The notes under the pieces are model-generated. The model saw nothing but the letters and a program-made list of their open reading frames with translations, was not told where the DNA came from and did no database searches. Below, piece after piece: positions 10,985 through 23,106 of a DNA stretch of 64,000 bases (its first letter is position 1; each line of letters begins with the position of its first letter). Origin of the DNA: Crossaster papposus (lineage: Eukaryota > Echinodermata > Asteroidea > Velatida > Solasteridae); assembly GCA_037893245.1 (NCBI GenBank), contig JBAIAA010000817.1, forward strand, positions 62,001 through 126,000, given 5' to 3'. The translations under genes were made by a program, and so were the position numbers.

Positions 10985-11624
10985 GACAATTTCAGGGGTT
11001 AAGATCGCGCAAGGCGTGATGGGAAAAAATGGCGCAAATTGTTACACCTGTAACGAAAAACCAGGGTTCATAAAATGCCCCAGCTTGATATCAATTGTTC
11101 CTCAGGTATAACAAGGTACAATAGGGTATAGCCCACAGATTCAGTTATCGCTGGAATAGAGTTTGGGGTCAAATGTTATCTCAAACAGATGTGGTCCAAA
11201 GGCTAAAGTTTCTAACCCAACCTTAAAATCGATTGTCTCTTCCTGTTTTACTCTTTATGATTCTGAAATCAAACCTTGAAAAAAACACCCGTAGTTTTAT
11301 ATCAAACAATGTTTACAGTTTAGAGAATCGATGATAATACTATTCTGGCGAATACGAATTAAGGTGTTGCCTGGTGAAAACATGCCGTAAAAGATAGATT
11401 AAAATAAAAGGAAAAATAGAGATTCAAGAATAGAAAGTCAAAAAATGACTTAATACCCAATGGGATACATGTATACATCAATGTCCCCAGTTTATTTAAT
11501 TAGCAATAACTTTTTGTTTTTGAATAACAAATAGCCTTTTAAAGAGGAAGAAGAGACGGGACTAGATTTCCACGAGAAGAAAATGTTCCCAGGAATAAAA
11601 ATCTTTGATTGTTGCTGTATGCCC

Positions 11625-11906
11625 CCATCACACCAAACTAGTTCTCACTACGTTCTTGAAAATGTTGCCGAACGGGCTCAAAATGTGTGCGAACGAAGTG
11701 GACGTAGCAGCAACTGTTTACGGTCTTATTACGAACTTCATGGACGGGCTTAGACGGGAATGGTGCTCCAGAACTTCGAGCCTATTCTAAAAATCGTATT
11801 GATGACATTATTTGGCCAAAGTTACACGTTCTACCCCAAGCACAGCCCGTTTTACGATTTTTTTAGGACGGGGCAGGACGTTTTGAGAACTAGTTTGGTG
11901 TGACGG
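11625..11906. mobile_element. Inverted-repeat element with catcacaccaaactagttc ends
   Basis: The left end (catcacaccaaactagttct) is mirrored at 11888-11906 (agaactagtttggtgtga). The inner parts mirror loosely (tactcgttc-like and gacgg segments). About 280 bp, with no coding capacity. Confidence 0.75.
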
Positions 11907-12635
11907 AAGCAGTATTTCAGTTAAATCAAATAGGTGGCGTTGTAACCATTTCAATCACGTGAAGCCACCGAGAGTGATTAATCTTGCATAGTAATACCCG
12001 CATACATATTTCCCCCAGAATAGAAGTTTATTAAACTCCTGGCTTCAGACTTTGTTTGTTTTGTTATTACCGATCGTAGTTTTTCTTTCTTACAAGTATT
12101 ACAAAATAAACATTAGATCTCGCGAGAAATAAACTGAAACCTCGCATTAGGGTTCCGATTAATTTATTTATTACGAATGATCATTCAAAGCGCAAAGTGT
12201 CATTCTAAGGACGGATGGAAGATACATCTCCCATAATGCAATGCCAAACAACCACTTCCGCGGTGGTTTTTCCTCCTGTATACCCACCGCGTCTTCGGTT
12301 CAGCTTTCACACAGATTGGCATTTGACGAAGCACACATTCCTAATTCTGCATTGCTTAAAATATCCCGTCAATTGCGATATATATAACAAATATTGCGCA
12401 GACAAACAAAAGGTAAGGTCATTTATTTCCATTCAACAATTTGCCCAAAAACACCCCTTTTACGCGAGTTTCTAATTCCTCAAACTGTACTGTGTTTTGT
12501 TTAGCCCATTGGCTTTGCACAGCGCAGTTTTTGTTTGACGAAAATGATTCCTGGCGATTTTGTTTCTCTCTTGGAGGTCATTCAATGCCAATGCAGTGAA
12601 AGAAAGACATTATTATTGTGAATTGCAATGCTGGA
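11907..12635. other. Stretch without a recognised gene, 3' flank of the 12636 FABP gene
   Basis: It includes the downstream flank of the minus-strand FABP gene ending at 12636. No other feature could be supported. Confidence 0.4.
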
Positions 12636-13052
12636 TTAATATTTCTCCGCGGTAAAACTGATGACGAAATCGTTGATGTGAACCACACTGATCAGTCGCC
12701 CGTCTACTACCTCCCGTGTAACCATGTTGTCCTTGGTACCCACAATCTTGGTGGCCAGCCGCGGCCCCTCCCAGAGAGTCACCAGGTCGACCTCCCGTCC
12801 CATGACCGTATCCTTCACGGGTTTGCCCAGCTCGACACGTTTTTTCTCAGTCCCCCACTGGGACCGGCTCACGATGCTGTACACACCCTCTGAGTCCTTG
12901 CTGATGTCGGTCTCCCCACGGGGGTTGTCCGGTACCACGCTCTCGTCGATGCTGAATACCTCCCGAAGCTGGGGGATGCCCTTCGTATCTACGGTCCTCC
13001 ACTTGCCCAAGATTTCCTCCTCAATCTCCGCTGCCGATTTCCCAGCCGCCAT
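12636..13052 (-). CDS. Divergent FABP-family protein, single coding exon
   Basis: Predicted 138 aa. The start chosen is the ATG at 13052, which has a strong Kozak context (gcc before, G after). An in-frame ATG at 13127 would add 25 residues unlike any FABP start. The barrel opens with L-G16-K-W18-R and closes with a strand ending I131-S-F133-T-A-E-K-Y. Family landmarks visible are W-E-G before the L-A-T-K-I-V strand and T-R-E-V-V-D-G-R-L near the C-terminus. The fatty-acid-coordinating Arg/Tyr pair is replaced by Ile/Phe, so the ligand mode must differ or be lost. It is the most divergent of the seven paralogues. The GC-rich exon has no introns. A pyrimidine-rich stretch and AG about 80-100 nt upstream of the ATG could be a leader splice acceptor (low confidence). 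Confidence 0.85.
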   Translation of the reverse strand: MAAGKSAAEIEEEILGKWRTVDTKGIPQLREVFSIDESVVPDNPRGETDISKDSEGVYSIVSRSQWGTEKKRVELGKPVKDTVMGREVDLVTLWEGPRLATKIVGTKDNMVTREVVDGRLISVVHINDFVISFTAEKY

Positions 13053-13186
13053 GGCTCTTCTTGGTATAGGATCTTGTAGCCGTCTCCGGTCTTTAAGGCT
13101 TTCCTGTTGCCAGGCAGCCTGCTGCATGACTACACATTACTTCGTGGGTGGTAAAACAGAAAGAGAATAATAATACACATTAGTAT

Positions 13187-13431
13187 ACCTCCAAATAGGC
13201 ACTTGGGGAGACAATCCCATAGAGATTTACACAAACTTAAAACAGTCCTAACTTGTTTACCCTTACCCTTTTCTCTAAGATCTTCAAGATTTATGCTATT
13301 TAGACCTTTTTTTTTTTTTTAGGGTAGCTAGACACTTAGGGAGACACTGAAATGTCTCCCTAAGTGCCACTGTCTCCTTATTACCTAAAAACTTACTCTA
13401 ATTTGTCTCCCCAAGTGCCTATTTGGAAGAA
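13187..13431. mobile_element. L-type element with mirrored ends
   Basis: The left end tccaaataggcacttgggga is mirrored by the right end tccccaagtgcctatttgga. A second, inner mirror is formed by cacttagggagaca and tgtctccctaagtg. It lies just upstream (5' side) of the 12636 FABP gene. Confidence 0.8.
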
Positions 13432-13649
13432 TTTATGCATCCAAAAGTTTATTTTCGGTAAAACAAAGCAACTCAAGACGACAAACTGTGAAAACGCCAT
13501 CGTCTCCACCTGACCTACTCGCGACTTGAATTGTGATATATTATGATTGACTTTTAAAATATCACGCCAAAGTCACTTCAACCTTCTTCTGTTTTTCGCA
13601 GCAGCTCGAGATTAGTGCAAATCGGTCTCTGTACCTTCATAGTTACCCA

Positions 13650-13745
13650 TTACTCCTGGGTGGAGAGGCTATTGTAGTAAAGTGTCTTGCCTAAGAACAC
13701 AAGCACCATGTTCTCGTCAGGGTTCAAACCTACGTACCATTAAAT
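13650..13745 (+). repeat. Candidate tRNA-derived SINE fragment
   Basis: gggttcaaacc (about 13720) matches the pol III box B consensus. It is preceded by aaagtgtcttgcctaag and aacacaagcaccatg, a layout familiar from tRNA-derived repeats in marine animals. Box A is not convincing. Confidence 0.4.
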
Positions 13746-13819
13746 AGGGGGGCAGCCCTCAGCCCCTCCCCCATTTAAAACAATAATAATAATATTATTA
13801 ATAATATGGGGGGGTGCGT

Positions 13820-13838
13820 ACCCCCCCCCCCCCCCCCC
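13820..13838. repeat. Poly-C tract
   Basis: A run of about 18 cytosines after a short (aat)n stretch. Confidence 0.9.
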
Positions 13839-14067
13839 ACTCCCTCCCCAAATAAAATCGCCCCCATGGTAGCATTGCACAAGTCGAACACAGCACCCAA
13901 CACATAATATTTAGAACCGCTGGACCACTGTAAATGATTGGACTTTATCGCACGCCTTGAAGAGTTCTAATTTCCACGATTAAAAAAAAAAGCTCTATTC
14001 ATGATACTCAAGCACAAAACAAATGAGTACATGATAATGTGATTTTCTTTTAATGCAAGACGTACAA

Positions 14068-14456
14068 TTAAAGGAATTGTATACGTTTGGTAATTACTTT
14101 AACAATTTATGACAATAAAAACTTACTTGGTAAGAGGTACAGCAGCTTTGGATGGTATAATGCTTTTTTAGAAACTGTTCACTTCAAAGTACTGCGGTTA
14201 TGAAAAAAGATATCACTTTTTATCACCAAAAATTTGAATCTGAGAAGCGTTACTGCAGTGACGTTTCTCAGATTGTGTATTCCAATGCAGATTATCCAAG
14301 TTCCTGCGTGGACATAACCGCTCCAGATTTTCGGAAATATCTCAAAATCGCTACCACCTTTGTAAATGAAATTTTCACAGGTTAGTTTTATGGTATATAT
14401 CTATAACTTTATAGGATTAAAACAAACAGTGGGTTCCAATTACCAAACGTATACTT
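14068..14456. mobile_element. B element, copy B1
   Basis: It begins ttaaaggaattgtatacgtt and ends accaaacgtatac. The interior carries family landmarks: acttacttggtaagag, gtactgcggttatgaaaaaa, gttactgcagtgacgtttct and cataaccgctccagatttt. Terminal bases at the right end are eroded. Confidence 0.85.
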
Positions 14457-15004
14457 ACTACAGCTATAGGGGTGATGACTGGATACACTTACCACGTTAT
14501 TAATGTACAACTTGTACACGTCTGAGCCTACGTCAGCGCATGGTCAGCGCAACTTATGTCGCACATCGAAGGCACCATCAAAGCCATTTGTTTTTCAAAT
14601 GTACAACCTGCTTTTGTTACTAGTAACAGCTAGAGGAGTTGATTGTATCTGCGCGCGCTACCTATATTATACACAATGTACATTAGCTCCTGATTACCAA
14701 CTACATGTAATGTACATGCATACTGTATGTACAGTGTACGTGTAATTTTTGCCATGGGATCACCATAATTTCCCCGCACTGTACACTGCTACTACTACGA
14801 CAGGCCTTCGGTGACCCCAGTGTGTTCTGGGCATGGCAACAAAGTTGAGCAAAACAGGGTCTGCAAATAAACGAAATTCAGTCATAAAGGTAAGTAGGTA
14901 TATAGGGCTCAACACTTTGACCTCGTGTGCTGGGTGACACCTGACCTACATCGCTGAATACAATAGACAATGACGATAATAATTATCACGACCGGAAAGC
15001 TATT

Positions 15005-15275
15005 AATAAGCCATTTAAGTGTTAAATTTAACTAACATCTGGTACACTGACTTGTTTAAAATGTTTGTGCGTTTTAACTTTGAATTCTCCAGATTTAAGC
15101 TCTTGTATAGTTACGTAAGAGACGCTCAGCATCAATACATTGTTTACACTAGGTAAGAATGGCACAAAGACACCAGACCATTCTGGAGCTGGGGGTTGCT
15201 AGCGTATAAGGCTTGCTCCGAATCACGTGATATAGTAACCGTCTCTTTAGTCTGGAGAATTCAAAGTTTCGTTTC
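15005..15275. mobile_element. F element, copy F1 (foldback, incomplete)
   Basis: It starts aataagccattta and carries catctggtacactgacttgt, a central segment with gaatggcacaaagacaccag, and the returning arm gaatcacgtgatatagtaac and tctggagaattcaaag. The outer part of the right arm is missing. Confidence 0.75.
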
Positions 15276-16142
15276 AAAAAATGTGTTTTCTTAAAGAATC
15301 AGAAGCACACTGACAGGTACAGACAGGTGTAACCAGGTTATTTAAATGATACGAAATTTATAAGTAGTTTTACGTTGGTTGATTTTTGTTCAGTCCAATA
15401 TGTCTCGTTCAAACATGAATAACCTTTATATTGCTAGCACCATAGCAACTTTAAAAATATATTTTACGGTGTAAAGCTGGAAAAAGCGCAAGGATATTAT
15501 ACTAAATCTTTAATTTAGGTTTTCCCAGCTACACGAATCCCCTTTAACGACACGTTTTGTCCCGAACATAGTTGAGCCCAATTCGCAAAATTAATTTCAA
15601 ATGTCCACCAATTGGTTTCATATAAGATGTAGTATATAATCCACGTTTGTAGCATTCCCATTAAACTTCGGTGACTTCGTCTAATGTTGCGTTGCATTGA
15701 AATCAAAAACATATTTTTGTTTCATTCATTTTAACGATTTGTTTATATAATAAATATATTTCAATTGGTCATTCACAAAATGCATTGAAGGCCGGAACAT
15801 TTCTGGGTATTTGTTTGTGTTTTCTTGTCACTTGTCTTTGTAAAAGATGGCTGTCAATGCTGACGTTTAGAGACGCCATATTTCTATTCCTCACACTCTC
15901 TGGTCGAAACACCAGAATATACTGCTCATCAAAGGTATAGACGTTTGTACAAACAGGCAGTGGCGTAAACCTACGGGGGCACGGGCGTGAACGTGCCCAC
16001 CTGTCGTAGATCTGTGTCTGCCCCCCAATTTGAAATTTCGAATTCCACACAAACAATATATCTGTTGCCACTCAGTGGAGCCTTAAACAAATTGGCAGGG
16101 AATTTGTGTGATATAAGTGTTAAAATAACTGGGGAAACCTTA
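15276..16142. other. Stretch without a recognised gene
   Basis: The open frame at 15769-16071 (minus) encodes nothing recognised and lies in dispersed-looking sequence. No RNA gene was seen. Confidence 0.4.
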
Positions 16143-16576
16143 AAGGTATAGGATACATCATTTGCAGATACCAAAAATATTTACTACCTAATTATTAAGA
16201 AGCATCGTACATGTACTATATCTAACAGTAATTAACGATTCTAAGCATAATTGCGCTAGATATCCTGTTATTGTTCCCAAAATTATATCTTATTTAAAAA
16301 CAATTCACGATCGCCGGACGGCGATCGCGAACAAACAAGAACAACATAAGAATAACTGCCCGACGCCGGTTAGAAACGAACGACGTTTTTCGTGCTTTTC
16401 TCGGCATCCATGATTGTAAAACTTCGGACAGGTCATTTAAACGATATACAACCTCCCAAATCCAAATCCACCTATTCCTGATAATTCAAGCAATTACCAA
16501 TGGTGTATCCTACCTTGACATCCACCCATTCATGATAATTCAAGCAATTACCAATGGTGTATCCTACCTTTAACAT
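16143..16576. mobile_element. A element, copy with duplicated right end
   Basis: From ttaaaggtataggatacatc it runs through cggacggcgatcgcga and gacgccggtt to two right ends in tandem (each ggtgtatcctacctt, at about 16502-16516 and 16556-16571). Confidence 0.8.
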
Positions 16577-16846
16577 ACACCAAATCCAATCCAATATAAT
16601 TATTGACGATAGACACAAATTAGGCTGTGAAAAGACATCGACGAAGAGGGTTAGATTCTTAAAACATTGGTAAATTATGTATCTGGAACTATCGCTTGCA
16701 GACACAAATTGGTTTCATCTAAAAATGAGATTCGGCAGGCTGTGAAATCGAGTCCAGCCTATATGGAATTATGGCGGATACTTTGTCACTATTTTACCCC
16801 CGACCCAAGGAATAACATGTCAGGTACACACAATGGTTATTGTAAT

Positions 16847-17360
16847 TGATATCGGTGATGGTCTTTTGCAATCAGTGGTGGTCTTTTGCTATCGGTGATG
16901 GTCTTTCGCTATATCGGTGATGGTCTTTCGCTATATCGGTGATGGTCTTTCGCTATATCGGTGAAGGTCTTTCGCTATATCGATGATGGTCTTTCGCTAT
17001 ATCGGTGATGGTCTTTCGCTATCGATGACGGTCTTTCGCTATCGGTGATGGTCTTTCGCTATCGGTGATGGTCTTTTGCTATCGGTGATGGTCTTTTCTT
17101 TCACTATATCGGTGATGGTCTTTCGCTATATCGGTGATGGTCTTTCGCTATATCGGTGATGGTCTTTCGCTATATCGGTGATGGTCTTTCGCTATATCGG
17201 TGATTGTCTTTCGCTATATCGGTGATGGTCTTTCGCTATATCGCTGACGGTCTTTCGCGATTATCGCTATCGGTGATGGTCTTTCGCTATCGGTGACGGT
17301 CTTTCGCTATCGGTGATGGTCATTTGCTATTGGTAATGAACTTTTGCAGTCGGTGATGGC
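16847..17360. repeat. Minisatellite, unit about 20-22 bp, roughly two dozen units
   Basis: The unit is ctatatcggtgatggtcttt followed by cg. A shorter variant lacks one 'at' pair. Units differ by scattered substitutions (gaagg, gacgg, cttttg), and the array decays at both edges. No frame is conserved across it. Confidence 0.95.
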
Positions 17361-17383
17361 ATTTCGCTATCGGTTTATGGGTG

Positions 17384-17537
17384 ATAATGGTCTGTCGCGA
17401 TAGCGCCCTCTAGCGGCGGCGTATTATCGAGGCGGCGGCTCATCGCGTATCTAACATAATAATAGCAACTTCTTGCCAAAAGACTAGTGTGAAGCAAGAA
17501 TGGGTCGGAGAGAGACCCCCCCCCCCCCCCCCCCCCC
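17384..17537. repeat. Relic of the 54.3-kb hairpin family, followed by poly-C
   Basis: gtcgcgatagcgccctctag and cttcttgccaaaagactag match the right arm of the hairpin at 54415-54481. A tract of about 20 cytosines follows at 17517-17537. Confidence 0.6.
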
Positions 17538-17599
17538 GTGCGTAGCACAGACATGTCTTGCTCAGCCTGAATCCGGTTACCACCCAAAACGTCATCAGT

Positions 17600-17757
17600 G
17601 CTTTTCATGCTAAGCAATAACCTGCCGAATATCAGTCACAAACAATATACGGTACATCACCTGAAAGTTTGGTTCGTAACTCTGTTTTTGCAAAGGAAGA
17701 ATTGTGTTGCTAAGCAACTTTTCTGGGCTCCATGAAATTGGCCCAAGGTGGTCTAGT
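17600..17757. mobile_element. C element, truncated copy
   Basis: cttttcatgctaagcaat marks the interior, and catgaaattggccca is the right end. The left end is missing. Confidence 0.7.
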
Positions 17758-18649
17758 CTTTTCAACATTGAAGAGGTGACACCTGCGAAACGCACTGCAT
17801 GCATAGTACAGACATATCCCCAATGTGTTGGAAAACGAGAGAGAAGAGACATTAAAATACTATTTTGTATAGTCTAAATTCCTATTTTTAAACGGCCGGT
17901 AAAACATGGCCTAGCCGGTGTTTTAGACGTTTTGTTTTTGTTTTTTGGTGTCACATTGAATTTGGACTCCTGTGAAGTCTGGTTCACGACCCTTTCATTG
18001 GTTAAAACCTCCCACAGCATGCATTAGGCCTATACAACCAAATTGTATGCAGAATGTGCGAATTTAAATTATAGCAAATGAAACCACGCATCCGTCAAAC
18101 CGAAAGCCTAATCACGTATTTGTAACCGCTGAAAAAAAACAGTTATGCACATTCATTTATTTGAATGAAACCAAATGAAACCAAATGCTCGTTTTTGCAC
18201 AAATAAAACCCGGATATACGTCGCTATATTGAAATCAGCGCAAAATTGAATGTATCTTTTACAAATAAATGTGCACATTTTCCGATATTGTCCGAGAAAA
18301 CCTATATTAAAATACCCCAAAATCTTACTGGAAAATATCTCGTTAACCACGGTGAATCGTGATGCTGCCCTCATTCGGCCTAACTTCAGATAACTCAAGG
18401 CTAACAGTGGGTGTAAACCGCAGATAATAATTTTGTCCGAATTTCTTGGCTGTCGTTTGAATTACAGCCACTTGACATAGATTTGTGTGTAATTTCAAGC
18501 TGTGGCCAGGTAATTTGAATGCGGTCTAACTTGCCAATAAAACCAATGATAACGCTCTCAAAGTCATATCGAAACAAACAAATGCTAAACTAGAAATTGT
18601 GTTTGTGGACAAACACAAAAGCTGTTTCGAGTGTCTAAAATGACTTTAA
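17758..18649. other. Stretch without a recognised gene
   Basis: AT-rich sequence with no supported coding, RNA or repeat feature. Confidence 0.4.
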
Positions 18650-18920
18650 ATCTGTGTGTGGTGGTCTAAGTGTGTGCCAAGTCTAAAGTCGATCGGATTT
18701 TCTCAAGTGCCAAAGATATATTGGTAAAACAAAATGTGTACAAATCCTATGGGAAAAACTTAACCTTTAATGTGACGCCACATGACACCCGATGATGTCA
18801 TCGTGAGGTCATCTTAATTTTCGTCTATAACACATCTTGGAATACTTGCATACTAAGTTTGACCCCAATCGGGCCTGTAGTTCCAGAGATAGAGGGTCCA
18901 CCTTTATTGTGACGTCACGT
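18650..18920. repeat. P repeat, copy 1
   Basis: It shares actaagtttgaccccaatcg, cttaccagag-like and agagatagaggg segments, together with tgatgtcatcgtgaggtca, with 36530-36870. No coding sequence. It directly precedes a LINE 3' end. Confidence 0.5.
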
Positions 18921-18959
18921 AAGCTAAAATATTTCTATAGGTGATTAGTAGTTTATCTT

Positions 18960-19143
18960 CAAGCACCGATTATTTTTTTATATTTCATCTTAAGTGTCTT
19001 CATTATTGTCTATTTTTAATGTTTTGGTTTTACTTGATTGTTTTGATATATGTTTATGTACTGAGGGCCCCAAATGATCAGCTTCTGCTGGATGGGCTAC
19101 CCTCAATAAAGATGGTTGTAAATAAAATTAAAATAAATAAATT
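18960..19143 (+). mobile_element. 3' end of a non-LTR retrotransposon, copy 1
   Basis: It is near-identical to 56085-56262: cttcattattgtctattttt, tactgagggccccaaatgat, tggatgggctaccctcaata, and a simple aaataaa-type tail. Two dispersed copies sharing one 3' end and a tail is the pattern of 5'-truncated LINE insertions. The clade is not determined. Confidence 0.7.
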
Positions 19144-19585
19144 ATGGTAGATGCTGAAACCAGGCAGAATTAGGCAGAGCTGTACGAATAGAGGAACTGC
19201 TGTAACATGACATATGAAAACAAATTACAAAAAAAATGATGCTACTTATAATGTTTCAAATGTTCTGTAAAACTTTCAAACTGAAATATCACAGATACGG
19301 TACTCCTTAAAACACTTTAACACTGGCATATCGTTTCACACGCTTTTAGGATTTTGTTTAGAAACGACGTAAATTTAGCGTGACATTCCAGACAGTCTGA
19401 TTTCAAAATTTACTAACTTCACTGATCATTATTCAATTAAAAGAAAAAAGGGAGAGAGTTTTTTCAAAAGTGCCTTATTTTAATATCACATCACTACTAA
19501 GAAGCAGTTCGAGTTTGATAAAAACGACTCTTGTTTCGAATGTTGGGATCCTTGAAGGTTATAGTGCATCACAAATGCATAGTGT

Positions 19586-19919
19586 TTAAAGGTAGGATAC
19601 TGACACCATTTGCAGATATCGAAAAAAAATGTTACATGTACTAACGAATTATTAAGAAATATCTTACTTATTTGAAAGTAAATACTAGCATCAAGTAAAA
19701 CGATTGCTCTAGATATCCTGTAATTGTTCCGAACATTTTAAAGATATGCCCAACACCGGTTAAAAAAGAACGCCATTTTTTTGCTTTTCTCATCATATGG
19801 TTGTAAAACGTTGAGAAGGTCAGTTAAACGATATTTACTATAAAATACAAACCCTCACATCCACCGGCACCCATTCATGACAATTTAAGCAAAATTACCA
19901 AGAGTGTATCCTACCGTAA
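19586..19919. mobile_element. A element, copy with degraded right end
   Basis: It starts ttaaaggtaggatactgaca, contains gatatcctgtaattgttcc and ccaacaccggttaaaa, and ends gtgtatcctaccgtaa. Confidence 0.8.
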
Positions 19920-20396
19920 TTGATAACAGTCTGTTGTTTGACCTTTTGCGGTGACCTTTATACCTTAAAATCAGAAGTAGGGGTGTTACACTCCTACTAA
20001 CTACTATAGGCCTGTGTATGCAAAGGTTCAAAGTTTGCTCTTGTTAGCACAGATACCGTATCGCAATTACCATAGGCCTAATATAGGGTCTAGGAGGAGC
20101 CCAAATAACCTATAGATACAGATATAACGGCTGCAACATAAAACGACAGCTATACCCTTGGATCTTTATCAGTGATTCAGAAAACAAACAAAATTATTTC
20201 ATGTGATTATCCATTCCATACCCAGCTATTCTGAGCCTCATTGGAATCACGAGGTTCTAATAAAATCCCACGCATTATGTGAACATTGTGGACCTCCGAG
20301 TCCTTTTGCCCTCTTTTGTAACGTTTTTTGGAAGACCTTCCATGTGTTTTGTACACATCATACATCCTCGCAACGGCTTGGGAGGCTTGATCCAAC

Positions 20397-20535
20397 CCCC
20401 CCCCCCCCCCCCCCCCCCCCTCCCTCCCCGACGGTCCCCGAAAAAGGGGAAAAGAAGGGAGAGGGGGAAACGGACTAGGAGGGAGGGGGAAGGGGGAGGG
20501 GGTGGGGGAGGTGGGGGGGGGGGGGGGAGGTGGGG
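20397..20535. repeat. Adjacent poly-C and G-rich tracts
   Basis: About 23 cytosines are followed 60-110 bp later by G-rich runs (gaggtggggggg and longer). The opposing C and G tracts could pair or form quadruplexes. Confidence 0.9.
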
Positions 20536-20890
20536 GGAATTTCTGATATTCTTATGCCGCATTTTGTTTCTTTCTGTCATTTTTTGTATTGTTATATGAT
20601 GTATTATGAAATCTCACTATAATCGTTTAAATTGGCAGCAATAACATAAATACAGTAATTTTTTTATATAATGTAATCACAGTGTGGATTCACATTACCA
20701 CCTACTACGTAGATTACGGATTGACGTTTTGGGGTAATTTAAACAATCCATCTATGTTTAAGACTGTTAATCTGCTGTAACTTTACGAGAGCCACTCGAT
20801 CAATGCACAGACCATTGGAGCTGCCATGTGTGTTTGTATCATTTCATTTTAAAGATGGCGTAGGCCTACCCTGATAAAGGTATATTATAC

Positions 20891-21130
20891 TATAGACGAT
20901 GTGCCCTCTGACGTCACGTGTTTACATCTGTATTCAAATGTGCCCGGTAGTATGCGCACACATCGTGTTTTATTTAAAATTTGCTTAAAGAGTGACGTCG
21001 CCGGTCAGATCGCCTTTGAATTATGTGACCTCTGATGTCACCTCTTAACCAAATTTCTGTAAAACATGATGCGTGCGCATACTGCTGGGTACATTTGAAT
21101 ACAGATGTAAACAGAGGGCACATCGTCTAT
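20891..21130. mobile_element. E element, copy E1 (foldback)
   Basis: The ends atagacgatgtgccctctg and agagggcacatcgtctat are mirrored. Inner mirrored parts include tttacatctgtattcaaatg with its complement, and tgcgcacac with gtgcgca. About 240 bp, with a second copy at 60400-60616. Confidence 0.85.
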
Positions 21131-22004
21131 TCTATAGGTCGAATAACAGGTCTAAAATCCCATGAAACCGATACTGAAACGAAGTCGAGGTTTCAAAAAT
21201 GTGGTTGAGTTAATGCTAGTACACCGCATGCATTTGGTTGGCATCGAATTAAAGATGGCGGAAAGGAAAATGCAGGTTGCGAACCATTTCGAAAATTATT
21301 GTTTTCCTTAATTTCAAGTTGTTGAGTTGTATTTGACAAGAATATACTATTGAACATTACTGGGAAGTGCGGAGGAATAAATTAATGTCATTGAAACAGA
21401 ACAGAAAAATATGTTGTCTGCTGAGTGTGCCATCTGCTAATCAAGTTGCTTGTATTGTAACGTTAGATCAAAGTGTCTGACAAACAACTTTCGGTTATGC
21501 GCTTTCACGCCTTGAACAAATTAACGCTGTAGCATGAATTTTTGACTTTATGAAATACGGACTCATTGATAGTATTGCGCACGGCATGCGTAATTAAGTG
21601 ATGATCATGGGGTCCTGATAATTATACTCGGGTAAGCGAGATACCGTTCGATTTGACGCTCATGTGACTTTGCGCGCTTAATCAGGCCTGACACTGGAAT
21701 AACCGACCCACTGAGTTGTTTACTTGAGGAGTATCCCATAAGGCAATGCGAAAATATGGCTGTCACGTCTGGCGATGCGCCAGCTGTGAACAATTTTAAA
21801 AAGGAATTTCAATGTTTGTTTTTTTGTCTGGACGATGCGGCGACATGAATTCATTTTGAAAGTTTTTAAGGAAGAAAAATACATGTTATAACTCCTGCTT
21901 AATTGTGGTCGCATATCTACGTACGTATGAACATCACTCGTTCAGTCAAGTGACCCGACATCGTTCGTCTACTTTCACATACTGCGCATGTACAACATTC
22001 CCTA
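21131..22004. other. Stretch without a recognised gene
   Basis: No coding exon or RNA gene could be supported. An aaagatggcggaaagg motif near 21253 has a translation-start-like context but no supporting frame. Confidence 0.4.
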
Positions 22005-22376
22005 GTTGACCATTTGCGTGTTAAATTTGAATAATATCTGGTACACTGACTTGTTCACGTAGCTTTGGGCACAGTTTAACTTTAAATTATCCAGGCCAAA
22101 GACAATGTTGCTATATCACGTGATTCAGGGCAAGCTCTTGCATATCGTAAGAGACGCTGAGCACCAATACATTGTTCACAATGGTTGAGAATGGCACAAA
22201 GACACCAGACCATTCCAGAGCCGGGGATTGCTAGCGTAAGGCTTGCCCCGAATCACGCGATATAGCAACATTGTCTTTGGCCGGGATAATTTCAAGTTAA
22301 ACTGTGCCCAAAGCTACGTGAACAAGTCAGTGTACCAGATATTATTTAAATTTAACACACAAAATAATGGTCAAAT
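22005..22376. mobile_element. F element, copy F2 (full foldback)
   Basis: Two arms of about 130 bp mirror one another with few differences. They share tatctggtacactgacttgt, tcacgtagctttgggcacag and ccaaagacaatgttgctata. The centre holds caccaatacattgttcac and gaatggcacaaagacaccag. No coding capacity. Confidence 0.85.
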
Positions 22377-23106
22377 TAGAGGCACGACGTAATCGCGGGT
22401 GAGTAATCGAACACGCTGCTAAAGAGTGGTCGGTCAGGTGAGAGGGTTCAACCAATATGAGGTGGTAAAGGTCAGAATTTCACAGGAGTCTGATTTTCAT
22501 ATCACACCGGTTGAAGTTGTCGGTTGAAGTTACCGATGTCGGTTGAAGACGGCCAAAACGCACCCTATTGTTGACCTTTCCCACCACTCGTTTGGGGGCG
22601 TGTCACTTGCAAGTATCATGGGATACAATTCATTCTCAATAATATGAACTCACGACACGTTTTTCGGCTCTGCTATTTTTTTCTGAAGTACAAAGAACAA
22701 ACATGTCAATGCAGGAAACGACACCTGGCGGCGAATGGTAAATTTACTTTTGTCTAAACACAGGGATCAGCCCACCGCTATACCAATATATATACTAAGC
22801 ATTAAATAGCTAAAATAAATAACGTGTTCTCGTTTGTATGCGCTCGGTGTATTGTGATGTAGGTAAATTTATTTGGACAAGTAGGGGAAAGAGTATGTCA
22901 ATAAATATTATAACCTATATGTATATAAAATATATACATTATTGTGTTTCACTGTTTATTGTTGAAAAATCTGCGTACCGGTACACACACAAATATCCGT
23001 TTCCAAATTTTTTTTTTTTTTGCCACAGCTAGTAGAATTAGACAATGTAACATTACACAAATCATAACAGTAGCTGCTATTACAATAAATGCCTAATTGG
23101 GCACAA
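22377..23106. other. Stretch without a recognised gene
   Basis: Nothing beyond a short poly-T run near 23009 was seen. Confidence 0.4.

Noticed and set aside
13053-13127. Earlier ATG for the 12636 FABP gene
   Set aside because: The extra 25 residues are Gln/Arg-rich without family similarity, and the ATG at 13052 has the stronger context. The longer form cannot be excluded.
15769-16071. 100-codon minus-strand frame
   Set aside because: No family features, and the underlying DNA looks like dispersed repeat (gggggcacgggcgtga type).
16847-17360. Resemblance to a CRISPR-like array
   Set aside because: Units are tandem without unique spacers, and the sequence is animal. It is a minisatellite.
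20275-20599. Proline- and glycine-run proteins on both strands
   Set aside because: They are translations of poly-C/poly-G tracts.
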